Positions 46,178 through 59,090 of a stretch of DNA of 64,000 bases are shown here, piece after piece. The position numbers were made by a program, and so were the translations under genes. The DNA comes from Euryodendron excelsum. Taxonomy: Eukaryota > Streptophyta > Magnoliopsida > Ericales > Pentaphylacaceae. Every line of letters starts with the position of its first letter. Positions within the stretch are counted from its first letter, which is position 1. The notes beneath the pieces were generated by a model. That model was not told where the DNA came from, ran no database searches, and saw only the letters and a program-made list of their open reading frames with translations. The stretch lies in NCBI GenBank assembly GCA_033060915.1, contig CM065384.1, positions 16,598,501-16,662,500 of the forward strand. The letters are read 5' to 3'.

Positions 46178-46196
46178 TGGCGTTGTTGCTAGGGAA
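46178..46196 (+). other. Primer-binding site of the Athila-like element
   Basis: TGGCGTTGTTGCTAGGGAA, a mutated form of TGGCGCCGTTGCCGGGGA, the tRNA-Asp type PBS used by Athila-like elements. Confidence 0.65.
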
Positions 46197-47127
46197 CGGT
46201 TTTAATAAAATCATGCAAAAAAATTCAAAATTCAAAATTTTAAAATTAAAAATTAAAAAAATTAATAGTAATAATACTTTTACGAATTTAAGGATAATTG
46301 ATTGCTTCCCTAATTGATAAAGGAATCGGAATGTGTATACCAACTGATCAGTGGTCTATGCTCACTTATTATTTTGTTCCATTGTTAACTTGTATATTTG
46401 TATATATTTAGTTCTTTTACTTTTTTATTTTTTATTTTTTGGTTAACCTCTTTGGTTGGCATACTCGCCTACTATTAGACAAAGCCAGTCAAGTTGGTTA
46501 CTATATTTTATGTCTTCATTTTTCATCTAACCCGTCTAACTCATCTAATATTTAATATTTTTTTTATTTAGTGAATAACCAACGTTGGTTACCATTCTAA
46601 TATTTTATTTTTTGCAATTTATTTTAGATCTTTTTCTTTTTCTTTGTGGTTTACTGTTCGAGTTGATTTACCGCCTATTTAGGTTGGCGCCCCTTGATAT
46701 GGTGACCATATAGCTTCATATATATATATATATATATTATTTTATTATTTGATTATTGTAGATAACTTTATTTTGAGCTGATTCACTGCCTATTTAAGTC
46801 GGCGCCACTCACTAAGGTTACCATAACGTTGTTACCAATTTGTTTAACATTATTTTCGTTTTGTTATTTTTGTATGCAGGTATTTTTATGTTTTCTCTTT
46901 TTTATTCTCTTTTTGGTGTTTTTTGTATTGATGTTTCGGGAATGGTTAATCTATGTCTTCATAGGGAATATAAATTTTTTATGAAATATTTCATTAGGGA
47001 TGTGCATGGACGATTGGTGAGCATTGACTCTTCTAGTGATTTTCCTCCCACCTACCGTACTCTTTCCCCATTTAGGACTCTTATTCCAAACATTCAGTTA
47101 GTTAACTGAGATCCTAGTTCTATCCCA
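46197..47127 (+). other. Leader of the Athila-like element
   Basis: AT-rich, with a roughly 115-base duplicated motif (GCCTATTTAGGTTGGCGCC at about 46673 and GCCTATTTAAGTCGGCGCC at about 46788). A frame at 46840-47109 is not recognised. No gene is supported before the gag start. Confidence 0.5.
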
Positions 47128-47985
47128 ATGGTGGAAGAATTTGATCATTAACCGCCTATGAATCCCAACCCGCTAAATCCAAATAATGGACCAGAAGGTG
47201 GGAGTGTACATGGAGGTTTTTCCCATAAATCTCTTAGGGATTATCTGAATCCAGCTAGGCAACCTCCTACCTCTTGTATCGTTCTTCCTGCGTATTACTC
47301 ATCGATGACTTAAAGCTGGGAATGATCCAGCTAATAAATCCATTCCATGGTTTGGATTCGAAAAAACCATATCAACATATAAAAGCTTTTAAGAATGTAT
47401 GCTCTATGTTCTTCGATAATTCTTATCAAAGGAAGTTGTACTTTTGAAACTCTTCTCGTTTTCTCTTAAAGACAAGGCCAAGACATGGTTCAATTCATTA
47501 AGGCCTAGATCTATTCATTCTTGGCAAGATCTTCAGATAAAATTCTTAAATTTTTTTTCCCTTTGTATAAAACTGAGGTGATTCATCACCAAATCTCTCA
47601 ATTTGCCCCTATGTTTAGTGAATCGTTCTTCTAATGTTTGGAGAGATTCGAAGATTTGTTGAGTGCTTGTTCATAACATGGTTTCACCAATTGGCATATC
47701 ATAAATACTTTCTATTCATCATTGACTCTACAACTAAAGTAATTTGTTGAGTCTATGTGCGCAGTGACTTTGTATGACAAAGATCCATTTGAAGCATATG
47801 ACTTCTTTGATAACTTAGCGAATTTGGCTAGAGATTGGGCCACAACTAGAACATAAAATCATCAGTCTAAGCCTAGGGTAAGATTTCAGCTTAATCAAGT
47901 GGATAATCTGAATGCTAGAATAGCTGTACTTACCCAAAGGTTAGAAGCCATGGAGATAAGTAAGGGCAATATTGTGAATAGTGAG
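47128..47985 (+). pseudogene. gag of the Athila-like element, cut by element C
   Basis: ATG at 47128 (MVEEFDH, then TAA where Gln is likely), followed after a frameshift by the gag core: FHGLDS.KPYQHIKAFKNVC near 47340-47400, LKDKAKTWFNSLRPRSIHSWQDL near 47465-47530, and a final RIAVLTQRLEAMEI segment before 47985. This is the retrotransposon gag domain of Athila-type elements. At least five stops and shifts break it. It ends exactly at the element C LTR start. Confidence 0.75.
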
Positions 47986-50900
47986 TGTAAGCACCCCATT
48001 TTTGACCGCTTGGCGGTCTCCACTCCGTCCAGAATTGTGTTCAGGTCATTATGGACATATTTCAATCCAAAATCAATTTTCTAAGTCTAATCCCACCAAT
48101 TCATTGCTTTGCGGGCCTCGCCAGGCCCAAATAGAGGCAGAAGGACCAAAATGCCCTTCGGGGCATTGTTCGGTCTCCTTTTAAATCAAGCACGTCTTTC
48201 TGAAGACGGTAAGTCCCCTTTCCAATTCCAATTCCAATCCCTCTCTCGAGACAGTTGATTCCTCGAGACGATCCAGCACGTTTTTTGAAAAAAATATCTT
48301 CAAAACGATAAGTCCCTTTAAACCTATTGACCGGGACGAGACCCCAAGTCCCCTAGATGGTAGAACGGTCTACCTTCGACGCTTGCTAGCCCGCCAATAT
48401 AGAAATGTCCGTTTAGGCACGCCTTTTGGGAAAGTTTATTCTCAGGCGCGAAGTCCCTTTAGCAACTTCCCAAGATCAGGCAGTCTTGAGAATGATTGCG
48501 AACTGTCGGAGTAGCGGAAATACTCGCAAACATTACAACTGTCAGAGTAGTGAAAATACTCTCAAATAGGTCGATAAAGGGAATTGCCAACAAATCCCTG
48601 TATCACGCAACCACCGTCAGAGTGGCGGAAACACTCAAAACCCAAGTCAACACTAATGCTTGATAGCCCACATCGGTGAAAAATGACCAAACTGCCCCTA
48701 GGGCCATTTTTCGGCACGTTTCTCGAGAACATATTTGAATCCTCAAAATGGTAAGTCCAACATTCCAAGATTTTCTTAAGGGCAATTCACCATGATTAGG
48801 TGCCTTCTAGTCAATTTCGGACCGATTCCGAGACATTTCGATCAAGATGACCATTTTGCCCCTAAGCATTCGAATGCCCCGAGAACCACACTGGCTCTGG
48901 GTATCAAGCTGGTAATATTTCGAGAATGCTTTCTATAGTATTCTCAACCTCTCTTTACCTTTCCGGATCATTCTGAGTCAGTTCCAGCAAACCCGGTACG
49001 AAATGACCGTTTTGCCCCTGGTGGGCCGGTTGCCTTTTCCAACCACACCGGCTCTGGGTATCAAACCGGTAACCTCCAGAGAATGCTTCCTATAGTATTC
49101 TCAACCTCTCTTTACCTTTCCGGATCTTTTCGAGTCAGTTCCGGCAAACCCAGTACAAAATGACCGTTTTGACCACGGTGGGCCGGTTGCCTTTTCCAAC
49201 CACACCGGCTTTGGGTATCAAACCAGCAAGCCTTTGGGAACATTTTGAATAATGTTTCCAAATCTCGAGTCTTTTTCTGAGACATTCCGGGTCTGTCCTA
49301 GCAGCTTTCCGGCTTGATTGACCATTTTGCCCCTAACGGCCCGGTCAATCCTTCCAATACATTCTATTCTTATTTTTCAAGTCAAATACCTCTAGGACGC
49401 TATTCTAAGTGTTCCTGCCCTTTTTCGGCTCTCTGGATCATTCTTGGCCTCTTCAATTCATCCCCGGACTTTTCGGAGTCACTCATAGTGAACCTAGGCT
49501 AAAAATTGCATGGTACTCACTAGTACAGGTGCCCAAATCTTCTCAAGATACGTTGATTGCCGACTTACAAAGTTTCCTAATTGGCTGGTGCCACTAGCAG
49601 TGGCGCCAAGCCAAGAAATGGCCTGGCGCCACTACAACAAGCGCCAGGTCTATCCCATCTCCATAAATACAGAGCCTCTTCCTGCATGAAAGATGTCTAC
49701 AAACTCAGTCTAAAAAACCTAATATTAGATATATAGAGCTTGTAGTTCCCCCTAAACCCTAGCTTCTCTAGGTTTTCGAAACCCTAGCCACCATACACAA
49801 ACCCTAGCCTCCTATACACTCATACACACCCTATACACTTATACACTAGCCTCTAACCCTCCTTTGAAGACTTGAAGGGCTGCAATCTGAAGGTTTAAAG
49901 ATTGAAGACGAACTCTTGAAGACTGAATTGAAGACCGAAGAAAAAGCAAGAAAAGCAAGGCGCGCAAAGCAAAGTGAAATAAACAAGACAAGGTAGGCTT
50001 TCTATTTAAATTTACGCACTCCCCCCCCCCCCCTCTCTCTTCTCTCTCCTAACCCTCTAAGGTTTTCTCTATTTTAATCCCTCATCTCTTTCCGTCCCTT
50101 TTTTTGCATGCTTGAAACAAGGGGACTCCCGGTCCATGTGTAGGATTAGACTATTGGAGGGTCACCGTGTCAGGGGCTTTCTTTTAGTCTAACCAGAGAC
50201 CACGTGGGTTCGGCCCACTTGATTATGTGGTAAAGCTTTAACCTTGTATGTTCACGATCCTAAATTTGCATTGTGCATGTCATGATTCTTGCATTCTTCC
50301 AAAAGTCGATTTCAAAGTCGTTTTCAAAATCATTTTCAAACTTGTTTTCAAAATTGTATCAAAATCTTCTTTTTCGAAACTTGTTTTCAAAATCACAATC
50401 CTAGGGTGATTCTAGCATTTCCATGGCTAGGGTTGCTTTAGGAAAATGCTATATTTAAAGTGAACAACATGGTCTATATTTTCAACTCCGTGTTGTTTTC
50501 AAAACCACTTTCTTAAAGTGGTTCTAGCCTTCTTATGGATAGAATCGCTTTAGGAAAGTGAGAGATTTTCATACTTTCCAAAAAACTCTATTTTCAAAAG
50601 TCTCTCTTTCAACATGCTTTCCAAAAACTCTTCCTCACTAAATTGTTTTCAAAAACTCTCTCCAAAAATCTATTTTTCGAAACTCCCTTTTTTAACTCCT
50701 TTCCAAAACACTCTCCTCAAAATTCACTTTCTTAAAAACTCTTTCCAAAAAGCTCCTTCCAAAATCTTGTTTCCAAAACTCTCTTAAAGTTTTACTTTCC
50801 AAAAACTTCCTTCCTAAAATTCTTTCCAAAATCTTCCTTCTAGAAACTCCTCTCTAGGATTCACTTCTAAAAAGCTTCGTTTCCAAAAACGCACTTTTCA

Positions 50901-52868
50901 AAAATCCCTTTTCTTGGTGCCCAAGTCAAGCCCTAGAGCTAATAATTAGGAAACTCTAATTTTCTTTCCAAAAACATGGTTTTCAAACTTACCTTAAAAC
51001 CTAGGTTTCCAAAACCTCTTGTTTTCTACATCAAAACTATACAAATTTTCAAAACTTATTTTCTACGTCAAAACTATACACTTTCAAATCTAGGGTTTCT
51101 AAAACTTCCCTTTCCAAATCCTTGACAAAATCAAACCTTCCCTTTTAGAAATGAAACCCAATCCCTTGTATTAGGAAATAGGAATCTCAACCCTTCCTAA
51201 TCTAAATATTTCCCAATTCAACTCTTTCCTAATATTCTCTTTTCCTAAATCTTAAGTTTCCAAAACTTGAACATAAAAATCTTTCCTAAATTTTAAGACT
51301 CAACTTTCACATCTTTCCTAATTCAACCCTTTCCTAATTCTATCCTTTTGCAAATCTTAACTTTCCAAATCTAAGTTATCAAACCATTCTTAAACTCAAA
51401 ACCTTTTCTAATTTCAAGAATTTCTAAAACACAAACCTCTAACCTTTCTAAATTCTAAACTTTCCAAAATTTCGAATCTTTCTAAATCTAAAACTTTTTT
51501 GAGCGCAAAACTTTCTTACTTTCAAAACTTTCCTATTTCAAAACATTCTAAATTCGAAACTTTCCTATTTTGAAAACTTTCTAAATTTGAAACTTTCTTA
51601 AGCTAAAACTTTCCTAAATCAAAATTTTCCTAAGGTGAAACCCTTCCTTTTTCAAAATTTTCCTAAGTTAGAACTTTCCTAATCCAAAACTTTCCTAAGT
51701 TGAAACTTTCCTAATTCCAAAACTTTCCTAAAATGACAGTTTCCTAATTCGAACTTTTCCTAAATCGAATATTTCCTAATTCCAAGTTTCCTAATCTTCC
51801 AAGTCCAACGTTTGAGTCAAATCTTTTCTAAAATCCTTCCAAGTCAAGTCAAATATTTTCTAAGTCTCATCTTTCCTAAGTCTAGGTTTTCTAAAACCAA
51901 GCTTTCTAAATCAAATCTTTTCGAACTTTCCAATCAAAGTTCAATCTCTTAATCTTCCAATCGAAATTCCAATTTCATCTCTTTTCCAAATCAACTCTTC
52001 TATTTTCAATCGGACTCTTGTCCGAACAACGACTGATCTAATTCCTCCAAAAGGATACATAGGCAACCCTCATGAGTGCGGTCACAACTTCTTTCAAATT
52101 TCAAATTCCACAACATTTTTCAAGTTTCTATTTCCACAAAATATTTCCAAATCTTCAATCTAATTTCAAACTTCCAATTCTAAATTTCTATTTTCAAGTC
52201 TCTATTTTCAATTTCCAAAATCTTCTTTCCAAATCCAAACTTCTATCTCTTTCTTTTAAAATCAAATCAATTTCTTTTCAAATTTCTTTCCAAATCTATT
52301 TTTCAATTATCTTTTCTTGCACTTACATATCATATATCATATTAGTTTCTTTTCAAAAATTCTTTTCTAAAATGGATAGGATTGAACAATAGTTAGTTGA
52401 AGACTCTCATAGGTGAATCTAGGGTAGATTGACATGTAGGTACCCAAAGGGCGGGGTAGGGTGATGGCTTAGTGCATCTTCCCTACACGTAACCAACCTC
52501 CAAACCTAGAATCACTGTTTTCATAGACCAAAACAGAGTTATTTTCAAAAAAGGGCTAAATGCTTTCCAAATGTTGCCAAACAACTTGTTTTTCTTAAAA
52601 ACCCTCTCTTGAGGAGATATTTTCAAAATTGTTTTGCAAAACCCTAAGTGTAGTCTTCAGATTATTCTTAGTTTTTAGGTGACCTAACTCACCTTAACCA
52701 AGTTAGGTGGCGACTCCAAATCTTTTCCAAAAGCCCTTTGTTCAAATCAATTTTTAATTCAAACTTAGTCGCACTCATTCTTTTGGGAGGGTGAGTTCTA
52801 ATGAGAGAGTACAGTATTTTTCCCGCTTGTGTGAGTATTCCTTGAGTGCGAAAAATTTGGGCGCAACA
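47986..52868 (+). repeat. First LTR of element C
   Basis: 4883 bases, TGTAAGCACCCC to GGGCGCAACA (one change in the terminal GCGACA). Carries one short GTCTTTCTGAAGACGG unit near 48195, three 157-bp units (GGCTCTGG-type marker at 48893, 49050 and 49207), palindromes at 49581-49645 and teloboxes at 49744-49815. Its TATA position reads CATAAATA (49662-49669). Confidence 0.93.
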
Positions 52869-52870
52869 GC

Positions 52871-52888
52871 TGGCGACTTCGCTGGGGA
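52871..52888 (+). other. Primer-binding site of element C
   Basis: TGGCGACTTCGCTGGGGA two bases after the LTR; same type as 2677-2694. Confidence 0.85.
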
Positions 52889-54131
52889 CACTTAGACGGT
52901 TAGACCGTTTGTCATGTCTTTTTACCCTTCACCCATGTAGAGTCTTTAATTAACTTGTTCAATCCTATTCACTTTAAATTTTCAAAATCAAGTTTTCAAC
53001 ATTGTTTTAAAAAGAAAAAAAAAAACATACATTTATTCATATTATCTTGTATTATGTTTGTCATCCACATTACTAACTCTTGCATATTTGTTTTGTAGGA
53101 ACACATTTTGTTTAAGTTTTATTAACTGCTATGCATGAATGTGATGAATTGGATGAATGGGAGTTGTTGGGCTCTTTCCTCCGCTTTTAAAAATCACACA
53201 CACACTGCATGTGCACTTTCATTCTGCATACTTGCATTTTACCCTAATATGTTGTTTCTAGTTGGAAAGGGGAAACGGTATATTGGTTGTGGGTAAGATA
53301 CTGTGTCAGTTTCTTGCCTATGGCCTCTTGATGGTTCCCCCGCTCAGATCACCAACCGATCATGGCACCACCTCGGGGAGTGGGCCTAGGTTTGAAGATT
53401 CGGGGACCGAGCCTTTTTAGGACGCATTAGTCAACCCTCAATCTCATGCTCATATAGACACCATACATAGCCGAACCTCTGCCGAATTTAAGACACGAGC
53501 ACTGTTTTCCAAAACCATGGAGAAAAGGGAGACTGCTCTTACTTTCATTTGTACCTGCTTATTCCTGTTGTTATAATGACTGTATTCTTATTGTTATAAT
53601 AACTGTATAACTGCTCATGCATACACGTTTACCTTGCTCTTACATTTTCTCTTCTTATACTCTTTGCATATCCATGTTCATGCATTCAATATCCCATGTC
53701 AAGATAAGAGTTCCAAGTAACCCAAGTCACTACACTCTCATGCATATGATCAACCCATTGAGAGTGACACCAACGTCACTCTCTCTTGCATTAAACCTAC
53801 CTAAACCCTAAGGGTTCCCGCGTAACCGTAAGGACTCATAGCATGCATACCAATCCATTCCATAAGAGGGGCCCTAATCCCTTTATGCTCACGGAGATAA
53901 GATTGCCAAGAAGACAAGGGGCAATCATTCAAGAAGGTCTCACAGCGACCTCATCAACATCAAATCCAACAAGACGAATCCAAAGACTTAAGAGTAGTTT
54001 AGGTTTTTCCTTTGTAAAACTAGATAGGTGGAAGTCCAAAGGAAAATGTTCCCCTCCCCCTGTTTAAATGTATTTAGATTCTGTTGTATATTAAACCCGA
54101 AGTTAAATGTATTTATTTATTTTCCGCAAAT
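52889..54131 (+). other. Leader of element C
   Basis: Closely similar to 2695-3880 and to 62770-64000. Contains a conserved block (53260-53480) and the GAGAGTGACACCAACGTCACTCTC inverted motif region at about 53759-53782. No gene recognised. Confidence 0.75.
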
Positions 54132-54191
54132 GAATCACTGTTTTCATAGACCAAAACGGAGTTATTTTCAAAAAAGGGCTTAAATGTTTTC
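54132..54191 (+). repeat. 60-base LTR fragment at the gag-pol deletion junction
   Basis: Matches the LTR segment at 52512-52571 with only a few changes. Sequence to its left is leader and sequence to its right aligns with the post-pol region of element A (about 14690). Confidence 0.8.
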
Positions 54192-55490
54192 GAGCAATCT
54201 TGTTCAAAATGAAGAGAGGCCCTTATTTTATTTCCCATACAGTTAAAAGCAACCCTTGTCAAACCTATTGAGCCAGTTACCTTTTTCTCTAGAACGAAAC
54301 CCTAACCTAGGGATCACTGCCCACAATGTGTTAAATTAAGTTGTTAAGAAAAAAATGGTTGTAGAATTGTTGGTTTCATAAAAAGAAATAAAAGAGATGA
54401 AAAGGAAAAACAAGGGAAAAGAGTTGCCAAGGGGCAAGAGGCCAAAAAAAAAAAAAAAGAAAAAAATGTTTGTTCTATCTTGAAAAGCATATAGGAAAGC
54501 TGGAAGTTAGAAAAAAGGGGGGGCCAGTGTCAGACTTAAAGGGTCAACAGTTACAAGAAAGTTCAACTCCTTTTTGTAAAAGAGGAAATTCAAAGGAGAT
54601 CCTAGGTAGCAAAGCCACCAAGTAGAAGCAATGGGTTTGAGCCTTTACTCTTTCTTGTAAAAACCTAAAAACCATGGCTTAACATTACAACCCTACTAAA
54701 GTCCTCTCTGATTGAAAAAACGATTGCTTGATCTAGATAAGGCAGATGTGTTGCCGAAGCTCAAGAGGGAAATTAGGGGACCAAACCCTACAGGAAGACA
54801 AATCAAGGATGGTATCGATCTAAACCCTACTAGAAACAACATCAAATTTAAGCCTACATATCCCGTTCATTCACAAACCCCTTAACCTAGCATACGTTAC
54901 AGTACAAATTAAAGTTCTCTCTGATCAAAGACAATTGCTTAGTCCAAATAAGCCTGAACAATACCAAGACAACTAGGATGAGAAAGGAGAACTGGAAGGG
55001 AATGCAAGGGGCAATCTCTTCCTCCAAGGTGTGCTCAGATGATTTTGGTTTAAACAACCCATTAAAAGAAGATCTTTGAGCCTAAATATCCCTTCGTTTC
55101 TTACAACTCCTAAACCTAGCTCACATTATGGTCCTTAAAGAAGTTTTCTCGGATTGAGGGCTTAACTGTTTATCGCTCTGCAAAGGGCATGTGAGTTGTC
55201 CCTCTAGCCATGGTGGCATTTTGAAAATCAGAAATAGAAAACCAAGTGAGATCAGAAAAATCCCAAACAGCAACCTAGTAGAAAGTAGGGATAGGATAGC
55301 AAACCAAAAGGTCAAGATCCCTGGAGGATGGTGCAAATGCTATCACACCCCGATAAGAATAGGACAAAATTGAATGGGGTAGAATCCTAGGAAGGAAATA
55401 GAATCCTGAGAGTATGGGCCCTAGGGCAATCCTGGGACATTATTTGTGAATAGCTTATATACATGTAGTACTGATGCATCCATGACATAT
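54192..55490 (+). other. 3' non-coding region of element C
   Basis: Starts with homology to 14690-14790. Contains an A run (54446-54459) and a degenerate triplication with markers AAAGTCCTCTCTGATTG (54701), AAAGTTCTCTCTGATC (54912) and GAAGTTTTCTCGGATTG (55140), about 210-230 bases apart. No gene seen. Confidence 0.6.
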
Positions 55491-55494
55491 ATAA

Positions 55495-55835
55495 CCTGTA
55501 CATCCATTTCGATTCTTGTGTAGTTTGCATCTCATCTATTCATGCATTCAACTGCATTCCTGTATGAACCTATTCATTTCTAAGGAAGTAGGTCATGCAT
55601 TTAATTCAATTTTTACATAAATTTATGCATTTATCACAAAAAAGGGGGGCATTGCATTTAATTCTATTCATGTATGTGCATTGTCCAAAAATATAACATG
55701 CATTCATTTTCACTTCTATGTGAACCTGTGCATTCATAAAAAAAAAGTAGGATACGCATTCGATTCAATTCTTATATAAACATGTGCATTCATAAAAAAT
55801 AGATCATGCATTTAATCCCATGGGCAATCATCATA
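55495..55835 (+). repeat. Degenerate GCATTTAATTC-type tandem repeat
   Basis: About five units of roughly 55-70 bases with the core TGCATTYAATTCNATT and a following ATAAA..TGTGCATT. Not seen in element A. Confidence 0.65.
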
Positions 55836-56088
55836 AAAAATGATAACACCCCTCACCAGGGCATTTTTAAACTATTTTTCCACAAAAAATCACTCGTTGT
55901 CTTTTTGTCTCTCTCAAATAGGAAACAATGAACGAGGCAAAACATTAAAAAGAGCTAAAGCCACCCCTCAGATATCTCCAGTACCGGCTCACACCTCAAA
56001 AAGCTTAGATTTCCATGACCAACAAGAAACAGAGAATGGGGCAATGACCCACCCTCGATCTCCCCAATCAAACGACTTCGAAAGAGGG
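55836..56088 (+). other. Unassigned segment of element C
   Basis: A 93-codon plus-strand frame runs 55840-56121 but resembles no known family and overlaps the antisense pseudogene. Nothing else is visible. Confidence 0.3.
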
Positions 56089-56978
56089 GTAGTGAATAAG
56101 TGTCCGATCACCCAAAGCTAGAATAATGAAGCACATCCCCAACAATGAGCATCGCCCCCCCGCCAAAGTCTAGTAAGGCTCACAAAGGTTTGTCCCACAA
56201 CCATAGGAGCATATGAGTGTCCTTCACGAATCCTGGCGAGCAACGCACCCAATCAACGGCCGACCAAGTCATTCCCCCCAATGGAAACATCAACAAGTTT
56301 TGGAGACGCAGAGCTAGGGTTACCATGGAGAAATGGACCAATCTTGAGGAGTAGGCCAGTCCCCTATTTGTCGCAAACTCAAAATGAGAAAAACAAGAAC
56401 TTCACCGAGACATGAGGAAACTGGGGCAGTGGATCAAAAGAAAAGGCTGCACAACAGAGCCCAAGCTTAGAAGAGACAATCCTAACGTAGCTATTAGGAA
56501 AAGTAGGTCCCATAATGTTAGCTAAACCATCCCGAAGACCTAGGAGGAAGCCATACTCATGGGGAGTAGGGGCAAGCTCACATTCCCCAAGAAAGACGGG
56601 TCAAGTGGCCAAAAGGGAACCACTGCTAGAAAACAAGCTGCACCAATAGGAGAGAAGCCATGCAACCAAAGAACCGATGAAAAATGTCTTGCTCATCTGG
56701 AGGATACCCGTCATACCAAACCCGTTGTTAACTCAAAATAGTGTCGGCCATCCTAAAAGTCAAGAGTGGGAAATCTCGACGTCCATCTCATCCTCGAAGG
56801 CTGGTTCAACTGGAGCGAAGGGGTCGACTGGAGGCCTACTCCCCCTTCCCTTTTAGATAGAAAATGCTAGCTGATTTGTGACTACCCCGGATCGACTGGA
56901 GTTGCTGACAGAATCTGTCCGAGCTGCCTTCCTAGAGCAACGTCTCCTCTCAGAACCATCATTACCCGCATTTGCCAT
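56089..56978 (-). pseudogene. Antisense plant-mobile-domain-like ORF of element C, decayed
   Basis: Minus-strand homologue of 16760-17472 in element A: MADTILS starting at 56751 aligns with MADGVLS there, followed by PPDEQDIFHR, HEYGFLLG and the region equivalent to the middle of the domain down to about 56089. It has several stops and lacks the C-terminal half. Upstream, a second start (MANAGNDGSERRR at 56978) follows its own CTTTTCAG acceptor-like sequence, so an extra exon or duplicated start module lies at 56752-56978. Only a remnant; no activity expected. Confidence 0.65.
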
Positions 56979-56989
56979 CCTGAAAAGGT

Positions 56990-57640
56990 GAGTCAAGGTA
57001 AGAGGTATTAATACATGGTATATACAATTCGAAAGATAAGAAATAAACGTAAAAAAAAATTAATAATGATAATAACCAAAGATAAAATATAAATGAAAAT
57101 GAATGACACAACTTTCATATAAATTCTAGTTAAACCAACTTAAAGGGTTTCTTAAACTTTTTATTCATAGGTTCTTTTCCAAAATCAACTCTCAAGGGTA
57201 TCTTAAAAAGTCTTTTTCCAAAAACAATTTTCAAAAAGTTTCTTAACTTCTTCCCTTCAAAAGTTCTTTTTCAAAATCAATTTCCCAAGGGTTTCCTATT
57301 ATTTTCCTCCAAAAGTTTCCAAAAAATCTTTCTTCTAGGAGTTCCTTTCCAAAATCGATTTTCAAAGGTTTTTTAATTCTCTCTTCCAAAAGTTCATCTT
57401 TAAAATCATTGCTTAAAATCAAATTCTAAGGTTGTTAAATGTTTCCTTCCCAAATTTACTTCGAAAATCGAGGTCAAAAATCATTTTCAAAATCAAATCT
57501 CAATTTCTTCCATCCATCTCTAAGTTTTTTTTTTTATTCAGTTATTTAAGAAAATTTCTTTTCCAATCAAGTTTAAAATTCTCCCAAACTCTTAAAATCC
57601 AGCAGCAGTGTCGAACCAGCAGTTTGCTAGTTTTGATCCT
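56990..57640 (+). other. Non-coding spacer before the palindromes of element C
   Basis: AT-rich, with repeated TTTTCCAAAATCAA-type motifs (57175-57460). No gene seen. Equivalent to 17473-18535. Confidence 0.5.
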
Positions 57641-57644
57641 AAGC

Positions 57645-57712
57645 CTGGCGCCACTACTAGTGGCACCAAGCCAGATTTGCCAAAGGCACCACTCCTAGTG
57701 GCGCCAGTTTTC
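57645..57712 (+). repeat. GGCGCC palindrome pair upstream of the PPT (element C)
   Basis: GGCGCCACT..TAGTGGCACC and GGCACCACT..TAGTGGCGCC, equivalent to 18540-18606. Confidence 0.75.
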
Positions 57713-57888
57713 AATTTTGGGCAGCTTTGCCCTTTTTCCAGCCAAGACTCATTTTCGAAGGCCTTTTAGGCCCAATATCCATTTTCGAACCCCCGTGGTA
57801 GAAAAATTTCCAAATCCGTCCCTCCGACCGCCTCACGGCTAACATGAGGCTCTTACTATATCGTTTTCTGTCTTTGACAAGCAAAGAC

Positions 57889-57901
57889 AGAAAAAGAGAG
57901 G
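57889..57901 (+). other. Polypurine tract of element C
   Basis: AGAAAAAGAGAGG, four bases before the LTR at 57906. Confidence 0.8.
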
Positions 57902-58110
57902 CAGCTATAAGCACCCCATTTTTGACCGCTCGGCGGTCTCCACTCCGTCCAAACTTGTGTTCAGGTCATTATGGGCATATTTCAATCCAAAATCAACTTT
58001 CGAAGTCTAATCCCGCCAATTCATCGCTTCGCGGGTCCAGGCAGGCCCAAATTGAGGCAAAAGGACCAAAATGCCCTTAGGGGCATTGTTCGGTCTCCTT
58101 CCAAATCAGG

Positions 58111-58255
58111 CACGTCTTTCTGAAGATGGTAAGTCCCCTTTCCAATTCCAAATTAGGCACGTCTTTCCGAAGACAGTAAGTCCCCTTTCCAATTCCAAAT
58201 CAGGCACGTCTTTTCGAAGACAATAAGTCCCCTTTCCAATTCCAATTCAAATTCC
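58111..58255 (+). repeat. 47-bp tandem repeat, three copies
   Basis: CACGTCTTTC (or variant) at 58111, 58158 and 58205. Confidence 0.9.
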
Positions 58256-58904
58256 AATCCCTCTCTCAGGACAGTTGATTCCTTGTGACGGTCCGGCATG
58301 TTTTTTGAAGAAAATCTCTTCGAAACGATAAGTCGCTTTAAACCTGTCGACTAGGACGAGACCCCAATTCCCCTAGATGGTAGAACGGTCCACCTTTGGC
58401 GCTTGCTAGCCCGCCAATACAAAAATATCTGTTTAGGCATGTCTTTCGAGAAAGCTGATTCTTAGGCGCTAAGTCCCTTTGGCTGCTTCCCGAGATCAGG
58501 CAGTTTCGGGAATGATTGCGAACCGTTAGAGTGACGGAAATACTTACAAACATCGCAACCGTTAGAGTAGCGGAAATACTCGCAAGCAAGTCAATAAAGG
58601 GAATTGCGTACAAACCCCTGTATCACACGGCCGTCGTTAGAGTGGCGGAAACACTCAAAACTCATGTCAACACCAGTGCCTGCTAGCCCACATTGGTGAA
58701 AAATGACCAAACTGTCCCTAGGGCCATTTTTTGGCACATTTTTTGAGAACACATTTGAATCCTCAGAACAGTAAGTCCAACCTTCCAAGATTGTTTTAAA
58801 GGCAATTTGGCATGATTAGATGTCTTTTAGTTAGTTTCGGGCCAATTCCGAGACTTTTCGTTCAAGATGACCATTTTGCCCCTAAGCATTCGAATGCCCC
58901 GGGA

Positions 58905-59090
58905 ATCACACCAGCTCTGGGTATCAAACCGGTAACCTCTCGAGAGTGCTTCCTACAGTATTCTCAACCTCTCTTTATCTTTCTGGATTATTCTAAGTCA
59001 GTTATGGCAAACCCAGTACAAAATGACCGTTTTGCCCCTGGTGGGCCGATTGCCTTTTCCAACCACACCGGCTCTGGGTATCAAATCGGC
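58905..59090 (+). repeat. 157-bp tandem repeat, two copies
   Basis: Markers at 58913 and 59070; one unit fewer than in the first LTR of element C. Confidence 0.85.

Noticed and set aside
55840..56121. 93-codon plus-strand ORF in element C
   Set aside because: No recognisable family, absent from element A and overlapping the antisense pseudogene. Left as unassigned.
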